Source: PHAA01 sp964584415
GTDB lineage: Bacteria; Bacillota; Syntrophomonadia; Syntrophomonadales; Syntrophomonadaceae
Reading direction: 5' to 3'
Length of the DNA: 8,954 bases
Assembly: GCA_964584415.1 (NCBI GenBank)
Contig: CAZOZX010000081.1
Span: 1 to 8,954, forward strand
The position numbers and the translations under genes are program-made. The notes under the pieces were generated by a model. The model saw nothing but the letters and a program-made list of their open reading frames with translations, was not told where the DNA came from and made no database searches. Below, one piece after another: positions 4,950 through 8,954 of this stretch (position 1 is its first letter; each line of letters opens with the position of its first letter).

Positions 4950-6005
4950 TTATAGATCCGTATTGCGGATATATGCGGTGTTTTTACCAGCACCCGTCTT
5001 AATTATGTACCCTTCTTTCAGGAGTGACGCTAAGGTTATCTCAACCGTTGAAGTACTTATATCAGGGTATTTTTCCAAAATCATGCGCTTCGACAGCTTT
5101 TGCAGGCTGCTATCAAACAACTTGCGGATTCGTTCCGGTTTTGATAGATTTCGATTTTGCATTAATTCTACCCGAGCCGAAAACTCTTTATAAGCATTTA
5201 ATATGACCTCCAAGTAATACCTGACAAACGGCAGGTAAGAGTTTTTCTCCTCATACCATTCAGATGAGCTATCTAACAGAACTTCGTAATAGGTCTCCTT
5301 GGTTTTCTCAATAATCATTTCAATACTAATATACTTGCCCACGATATACCCTGAACGATATAGGAGAAGCAAAGTCAGCAAGCGGCTCATGCGTCCGTTG
5401 CCATCGTTAAAGGGATGGATGCATAGAAAATCCATTATGAACATGGGAATCAACAGCAATGGATCGTATTTTTCAGCGTTGATCGCATCTATAAAGGTAT
5501 TGGTTAGGCGATCAACAGCATCAGGTGTCTCAAAAGCAGTTAACGGTTTAAAACGTATTTTGCTCTGGCCGACAGTATCTGTTTCAGTAATAAGATTATC
5601 CGAATTTTTAAATTTACCACCGATAGATGAAGGACTGAACTGGTACAGGTCTCTATGCAATTGCAGTATTACATTGGTTCGAGGCGCCATATAATCATAG
5701 CTTTCATGAATCAGTTTCAGCACCTCGCGATACCCTGCGATTTCACGTTCGGAGCGGTTGCGCGGCTCCGCCTTATGTTTTACCAAGGCGTCCAAGCGCT
5801 CATCGGAAGTATAGATTCCTTCGATCCTATTGGAAGCTCCAGTGCTTTGAATTACTGCAATTTCCAGCATGGCCTCTAACACATCGGCTTTTGCTTCAAT
5901 AAACAATTCTTGTTTCCCTTTATATTCATGAATTGCCGAGATCAGATTCATTAATTCATGGTTCATCAGTTCATCCGGAATGGATGTGTAATCGAACTCC
6001 CGCAT
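4950..6005 (-). CDS. Fic family protein (probable AMP-transferase)
   Basis: This 351-residue Fic enzyme transfers AMP, or another nucleotide moiety, from a nucleotide to a target protein hydroxyl. The catalytic motif is complete: HPFNDGNGRMSR at 197-208 with His197. The N-terminal segment carries the autoinhibitory motif S-N-R-I-E-G (58-63), matching (S/T)xxxE(G/N), as in class II Fic proteins where the inhibitory helix precedes the Fic core. A Fic_N-like region occupies about 5-90, the flap around GGKFKNSDNLI lies at about 129-139, and a winged helix at about 288-348 ends the protein (ISTSTVEITLASLLKEGYI). ATG 6005 is preferred to TTG 6014, since AAAGG abuts the TTG but stands 9 nt from the ATG. 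The barnase gene follows after 80 nt on the same strand. The target is unknown. Confidence 0.92.
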   Translation of the reverse strand: MREFDYTSIPDELMNHELMNLISAIHEYKGKQELFIEAKADVLEAMLEIAVIQSTGASNRIEGIYTSDERLDALVKHKAEPRNRSEREIAGYREVLKLIHESYDYMAPRTNVILQLHRDLYQFSPSSIGGKFKNSDNLITETDTVGQSKIRFKPLTAFETPDAVDRLTNTFIDAINAEKYDPLLLIPMFIMDFLCIHPFNDGNGRMSRLLTLLLLYRSGYIVGKYISIEMIIEKTKETYYEVLLDSSSEWYEEKNSYLPFVRYYLEVILNAYKEFSARVELMQNRNLSKPERIRKLFDSSLQKLSKRMILEKYPDISTSTVEITLASLLKEGYIIKTGAGKNTAYIRNTDL

Positions 6006-6038
6006 CGTTAACAACCTTTCTGCCTAAATAAATCATAG

Positions 6039-6132
6039 TTCTGCACAATATTATCGCCAAAATATGCAGAAGTCAATCAAACCGTAGCAGAATTATATTT
6101 TTTCTTTCTACACAATTTCACGCGCTTCTGCA
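6039..6132. repeat. Four TTCTGC/GCAGAA heptamers around the fic promoter
   Basis: TTCTGCA occurs on the plus strand at 6039-6045 and 6126-6132. Its complement occurs as TGCAGAA at 6065-6071 and AGCAGAA at 6086-6092. The first two form an inverted repeat that brackets the fic -10 box and touches the -35 box. This looks like an array of operator half-sites. The regulator is unknown, but the winged helix at the end of the Fic protein makes autoregulation possible. Confidence 0.5.
6048..6076 (-). promoter_or_regulatory. Promoter of the fic gene
   Basis: On the minus strand TTGACT (6076-6071) and TAATAT (6053-6048) stand exactly 17 bp apart, about 43 nt upstream of the Fic start. It may also serve the ribonuclease and barstar genes, because no clear terminator separates them. 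Confidence 0.7.
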
Positions 6133-6310
6133 TTTATAAACATTTATTTTGTGCATAACCAAGAGAAATGGTACAGCATTATAAGATCAACAGCCCTCTT
6201 TCATTGTAAACTGAATCCCCGTTGCTCCATTCATTGCGAAGTGCTCTATCTAAAGCCATGATCAAAACCAATATGCAATCTGCGTTAGCAGTTAATTCGT
6301 GGCTGAATTA
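6133..6310. other. Intergenic stretch without an intact gene
   Basis: AT-rich DNA upstream of the fic promoter region, without RNA genes or convincing terminators. From 6210 to 6311 one plus-strand frame is open (ending MIKTNMQSALAVNSWLN, then TAA), and its stop overlaps the start of the small ORF that follows in another frame. It may be the front part of the same decayed gene. I see nothing else in it. Confidence 0.4.
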
Positions 6311-6463
6311 ATGATGCACACGCACTTGAAACTGGTTAATGCCGAAGCGGTCTATTACCTTACCGGAAAATACGCTGCTGGGGTGGCTGTGTATGATGAA
6401 ATTGAGAAACAAACCCTTGAAATGGCTGATATGATGGCTAGAGGTATTCGCACAACTGATTAG
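6311..6463 (+). pseudogene. Small ORF, probable C-terminal remnant of a decayed gene
   Basis: A 50-residue frame from ATG 6311 to TAG 6463 reads MMHTHLKLVNAEAVYYLTGK followed by a YDEIEKQTLEMADMMARGI segment. From memory this resembles the C-terminal part of small uncharacterised Firmicutes proteins of about 150 residues, in which such a helix ends with MADM..GI and continues further. I cannot name the family. There is no ribosome binding site before the ATG. The preceding frame (6210-6311) ends in TAATG overlapping this start, as though a frameshift separated two parts of one gene. A terminator follows directly. A genuine small gene is possible but less likely. Confidence 0.4.
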
Positions 6464-6512
6464 GAAAAACACAAAAGACCCTTGCGGATCTTTTGTTAAG
6501 CGATTACTCGCT
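6464..6512 (-). terminator. Intrinsic terminator between ABC-F gene and gene remnant
   Basis: An 8-bp stem ACAAAAGA/TCTTTTGT (6471-6478 with 6489-6496), with a loop closed by CC/GG, is followed on the minus strand by GTGTTTTT (6472-6465), so it ends the ABC-F transcript. It also has a weaker T-rich flank on the plus strand. A second small hairpin, AGCGA-TTAC-TCGCT (6499-6512), is followed on the plus strand by a T-rich tract and may stop transcription from the left. Confidence 0.7.
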
Positions 6513-6545
6513 GTTTATTCTTTTTTGCCCCCAGGGGCGGGCTTC

Positions 6546-8153
6546 TTATACCACCTGGGCTAGGCTATTAGCATCCTGCCTTTCAAGGTATTCATCATAG
6601 GTCGTCAAGCGGTCAATAACTCCGTTGGGAGTAATCTCAATAATCCGGTTAGCCACGGTTTGCAGAAGTTGGTGGTCATGGGATACGAGAAATATGGTGC
6701 CGCCAAAAGCAGTCAAACCGTTATTTAGTGCAGTAATCGCTTCCAGATCCAAGTGGTTGGTGGGTTCATCCATAAGCAGCACATTGGCTCCTGAGAGCAT
6801 CATACGGGCCATCATGCACCGGACTTGCTCACCTCCGGAAAGGACCTGGGCCTGTTTCTGAGACTCCTCGCCCGAAAACAACATTCTTCCGAGAAAGCCC
6901 CGAACGAAGGTTTCTTCCTGGTCGGGTGAATATTGTCGCAGCCAGTCTACCAGATTTAACTCGGAGTCAAAGTAGGCGGAATGATCTCTGGGGAAGTATG
7001 CCCTATTGGTGCTAAGTCCCCAGCTAAATTCGCCGCTGTCAGCTTCAATTTCTCCCATTAATATCTGCAGTAAGACAGTCTTAGCCTGTTCACGAAGTCC
7101 TACCAGGGCGAGCTTGTCACCTCGAGTTACCACCAGATTGAAATCCTTGAGAAGCACTTCACCATTTATGGTTTTGTTAAGGTTTCGAACCGTTAGCACG
7201 TTGACCCCGGCTTCACGGTCTGGTTTAAATTGAATCCAGGGCAATCGACGTGACGAAGGCCTGATGTCTTCCGGAGTGATCTTCTCCAACTGCCGCTTGC
7301 GGGCAGTAGCTTGTTTGGATTTTGAGGCATTGGCACTAAATCTGCGGATAAACTCCTGCAGCTCTTTGACCTTAGCTTCGGCCTTTTTATTGGCATCTTT
7401 GGCTTGCTGCATGGCCAACTGGCTGGATTCCATCCAAAAATCGTAATTACCCACATAGATCTGAATTTTGCCGTAATCAATGTCAGCAATATGAGTACAG
7501 ACACTATTTAAAAAATGCCGGTCATGGGAGACCACAATTATTGTGCTATCAAGTTCCTGAAGAAAATCTTCTAACCAGGATATGGATTCCAGGTCCAGAT
7601 GATTGGTGGGCTCATCCAGCAGCAATATATCCGGATGCCCGAACAAAGCTTGAGCCAGAAGCACTTTTACCTTTTCACTGCCGTTTAAATCCAGCATCCT
7701 CATATTATGCAATGATTCGGGAATGCCTAAACCATTCAGCAGTGAAGCAGCCTCTGCCTCCGCTTCCCAGCCATTTAGATCAGCGAATTCACCCTCAAGT
7801 TCTGCCGCCTTAATACCATCCTCTTCGGAAAAATCAGCTTTAGCATAAATGGCATCCTTTTCCTCCATAATGGAGTACAGGCGAGCATGACCCTTAAGCA
7901 CGGTTTGGATTACCTCAAACTCATCAAATTCAAAATGGTTTTGCTTAAGGACGGAAAGCCGCACACCTGGGGGTACGATTACTTCCCCGGAATTGGCTTC
8001 AATCTCTCCGGCAAGGACCTTAAGAAATGTGGATTTCCCGGCACCGTTTGCTCCGATAAGGCCATAGCAATTGCCGGGGGTGAACTTAATATTCACCTTT
8101 TCGAAAAGGGGACGCGATCCATAACTTAGCGTTAAATTAGTGGTGGAAATCAT
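6546..8153 (-). CDS. ykpA: ABC-F family ATPase, YkpA/YbiT type
   Basis: This 535-residue soluble protein has two ABC ATPase domains and no membrane segments, the ABC-F architecture of ribosome-associated translation factors. In domain 1, Walker A is GANGAGKST (34-42), the signature LNGSEKV (156-162), Walker B ILLLDEP with Glu181, and the switch SHD 209-211. The linker, which reaches toward the tRNA site in this family, spans about 240-305 and contains the conserved SANASKSKQATARKRQLEKI. In domain 2 the signature is LSGGEQV (438-444), Walker B VLLMDEP with Glu463, and the switch SHD 491-493. Walker A of domain 2 is degenerate: GLREQAKT (352-359) keeps Lys358-Thr359 but lacks the glycines. Only a weak ribosome binding site (AAAGACGG) precedes the ATG. 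An antibiotic-resistance role is not indicated; the YkpA/YbiT group is housekeeping. Confidence 0.92.
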   Translation of the reverse strand: MISTTNLTLSYGSRPLFEKVNIKFTPGNCYGLIGANGAGKSTFLKVLAGEIEANSGEVIVPPGVRLSVLKQNHFEFDEFEVIQTVLKGHARLYSIMEEKDAIYAKADFSEEDGIKAAELEGEFADLNGWEAEAEAASLLNGLGIPESLHNMRMLDLNGSEKVKVLLAQALFGHPDILLLDEPTNHLDLESISWLEDFLQELDSTIIVVSHDRHFLNSVCTHIADIDYGKIQIYVGNYDFWMESSQLAMQQAKDANKKAEAKVKELQEFIRRFSANASKSKQATARKRQLEKITPEDIRPSSRRLPWIQFKPDREAGVNVLTVRNLNKTINGEVLLKDFNLVVTRGDKLALVGLREQAKTVLLQILMGEIEADSGEFSWGLSTNRAYFPRDHSAYFDSELNLVDWLRQYSPDQEETFVRGFLGRMLFSGEESQKQAQVLSGGEQVRCMMARMMLSGANVLLMDEPTNHLDLEAITALNNGLTAFGGTIFLVSHDHQLLQTVANRIIEITPNGVIDRLTTYDEYLERQDANSLAQVV

Positions 8154-8191
8154 TTATATACCGTCTTTCTACTATTTATTAATTCGCAACT

Positions 8192-8219
8192 TTTATATTA
8201 TGACAGTTATTAAGGTCAA
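8192..8219 (-). promoter_or_regulatory. Promoter of the ABC-F gene
   Basis: On the minus strand TTGACC (8219-8214) and TATAAA (8197-8192) stand 16 bp apart, about 38 nt upstream of the ATG. The leader is short and AT-rich, with no attenuator-like hairpin. This argues against the antibiotic-induced leader control known for resistance ABC-F genes. Confidence 0.6.
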
Positions 8220-8310
8220 AGGCAAAACTATCTTCCCATGAAAGGGGCGAAGCAGGGGTTCCAAAATATATTGAGAGTGAAATCATTCGGTCGACTATTT
8301 CCAGGCAATA

Positions 8311-8352
8311 TAAAAACCACCTGCCGATAAAATTGTATTTATCAGCAGATGG
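8311..8352 (-). terminator. Intrinsic terminator of ppnP
   Basis: On the minus strand a 15-bp stem (8352-8338 with 8331-8317, two G-U pairs) around a 6-nt loop is followed by five T (8316-8312). It lies about 30 nt after the ppnP stop and cleanly separates ppnP from the ABC-F gene. Confidence 0.9.
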
Positions 8353-8381
8353 CCGTTAATCGTGGCTAACCTACTATAGTC

Positions 8382-8699
8382 TTAGCTTTCTATATATGAA
8401 CAGCAATAATCAGTGGTTTCCTTCACAATCAAACTAAATTTAGAATTTGAAGATACCTCGAACGATTGTCCATTTGTGTAGGTGTTCCACTCATCGCTGC
8501 CTGGCAGTTTCACTTCAAGATTTCCTTGAATGATTTCCATAATTTCTTTAGCTGCGGTACCAAATTCATATTCACCAGGCAGCATAATACCTAGTGTTTT
8601 CCTCTCACCGTTTTCAAACAGAACCGTCCGGCTAGTCACTTTCCCATCAAAATAAATATTTGCTTTCTTAATTATTGTTACATTCTTAAATTCATTCAT
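8382..8699 (-). CDS. ppnP: Pyrimidine/purine nucleoside phosphorylase PpnP
   Basis: This 105-residue single-domain cupin of the PpnP (formerly DUF1255/YaiE) family catalyses phosphorolysis of several nucleosides to the free base and ribose 1-phosphate. Family landmarks are NIYFDGKVTSRTV, then GIMLPGEYEFGTAAKEIMEI, then GNLEVKLPGSDEWNTY, then GQSFEVSSNSKFSLIV and the terminal DYCCSYI, the same order and spacing as in E. coli PpnP (94 residues). Two in-frame ATGs exist: 8705 and 8699. AAGGGGGAG (8715-8707) touches the first but ends 7 nt before the second, so 8699 is chosen; the longer form adds Met-Leu. The gene is monocistronic, with its own promoter and strong terminator, and would work in cytoplasmic nucleoside salvage. 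Confidence 0.9.
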   Translation of the reverse strand: MNEFKNVTIIKKANIYFDGKVTSRTVLFENGERKTLGIMLPGEYEFGTAAKEIMEIIQGNLEVKLPGSDEWNTYTNGQSFEVSSNSKFSLIVKETTDYCCSYIES

Positions 8700-8763
8700 A
8701 AGCATACTCCCCCTTACTACATACTCCTATCTATTACATCGCCATCACAACGATCTACGTGCT

Positions 8764-8792
8764 ATTTTAAGTCCAACCACAACAAATATCAA
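8764..8792 (-). promoter_or_regulatory. Promoter of ppnP
   Basis: On the minus strand TTGATA (8792-8787) and TAAAAT (8769-8764) are separated by 17 bp. This gives a leader of roughly 55-60 nt before the ppnP start codon. Confidence 0.65.
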
Positions 8793-8813
8793 TTCTGGCA
8801 AAAAAATTAATAC

Positions 8814-8830
8814 TGAAAGATCATCTTTCA
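8814..8830. repeat. Perfect 17-bp dyad upstream of ppnP promoter
   Basis: TGAAAGAT-C-ATCTTTCA is a perfect inverted repeat centred at 8822, about 22 bp upstream of the ppnP -35 box. It is a reasonable operator or activator-site candidate. It could also be the stem of a weak minus-strand terminator for an unseen gene, since a T-rich stretch follows on that strand, but its loop would be too tight. Function is inference. Confidence 0.45.
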
Positions 8831-8839
8831 ACGCTTCAG

Positions 8840-8898
8840 CAATCTTTTAACGATTACCTTTGGCAATGCACACCCCTACAATCTTTTTACGATTAACC
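8840..8898. repeat. Two-copy direct repeat CAATCTTTT(A/T)ACGATTA
   Basis: CAATCTTTTAACGATTACC (8840-8858) recurs nearly unchanged at 8879-8898 (CAATCTTTTTACGATTAACC), 39 bp apart. Each copy has internal symmetry AATC-N7-GATT. The segment from 8822 (CATCTTTCAACGCTTC) is a weaker third match. The layout resembles an array of regulator-binding sites upstream of ppnP or of an unseen gene beyond the window. Confidence 0.45.
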
Positions 8899-8933
8899 CT
8901 GCCAACCCAATCGGAAACGGGCAGGATTTTATC

Positions 8934-8946
8934 TTGCCAATGGCAA
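8934..8946. repeat. TTGCCA-A-TGGCAA dyad at window edge
   Basis: A perfect 13-bp inverted repeat. The half-site TGGCAA also occurs alone at 8796-8801 and 8861-8866. Recurrence of the hexamer within 150 bp suggests a second type of protein-binding site in this upstream region. Confidence 0.35.
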
Positions 8947-8954
8947 AATAGCCC

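Noticed and set aside
7193..7504. 103-residue minus-strand ORF inside the ABC-F gene
   Set aside because: Same-strand shadow in another frame of an intact, well conserved gene.
6546..8153. Antibiotic-resistance ABC-F protein
   Set aside because: Sequence matches the housekeeping YkpA/YbiT group and no attenuation leader is visible.
1..8954. CRISPR array, tRNA, rRNA or insertion sequence
   Set aside because: Looked for regular spaced repeats, cloverleaf-like segments and transposase motifs; none found.

Overview
The window reads as a chromosomal segment of a Bacillota (Firmicutes) bacterium. The evidence is strong AGGAGG-type ribosome binding sites, AT-rich sigma-70-like promoters, intrinsic terminators, two Firmicutes-style class I cyclic-di-GMP riboswitches, a barnase/barstar pair and a YkpA-type ABC-F ATPase. 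A member of Clostridia or Negativicutes is plausible, but the sequence does not fix the genus. It looks like a draft assembly: 100 Ns at 1458-1557 mark a gap of unknown true length.

Layout. (1) 94-1771, plus strand: a promoter, a PadR regulator, a protein joining a HAAS-type helical domain to pentapeptide repeats, then the start of a DUF2200 gene that runs into the N gap. The tail of an ogt-type O6-alkylguanine-DNA methyltransferase emerges from the gap in a different frame. (2) 1799-3168, minus strand: a two-gene unit of a small excisionase-like HTH protein overlapping an alpha/beta hydrolase, with its own promoter. (3) 3236-4016, minus strand: a promoter, then two complete class I c-di-GMP aptamers in tandem, each followed by its own intrinsic terminator, then a 96-residue ORF of unknown function and a final terminator. 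This is the most interesting part of the window. (4) 4076-6076, minus strand: a Fic AMP-transferase, a barnase-like ribonuclease made as a lipoprotein, and its barstar inhibitor, head to tail. (5) 6133-6500: a mostly non-coding stretch with the remnant of a small plus-strand gene and a terminator. (6) 6546-8219, minus strand: an ABC-F ATPase of the YkpA/YbiT type with its promoter. (7) 8311-8954, minus strand: ppnP with terminator and promoter, and an upstream region rich in short dyads and repeats that reaches the window edge.

How the parts work together. PadR and the HAAS-pentapeptide protein probably form a sensor/regulator unit. The HTH protein and the hydrolase are translationally coupled. 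The two riboswitches place the unknown 96-residue ORF under double c-di-GMP control. In the nuclease module, the enzyme is exported to the outer face of the membrane while barstar stays in the cytoplasm as a safeguard. By alignment from memory, the ribonuclease and its inhibitor have both changed at one classical interface contact (barnase Arg59 to Tyr, barstar Glu76 to Lys), which suggests co-evolution of the pair.
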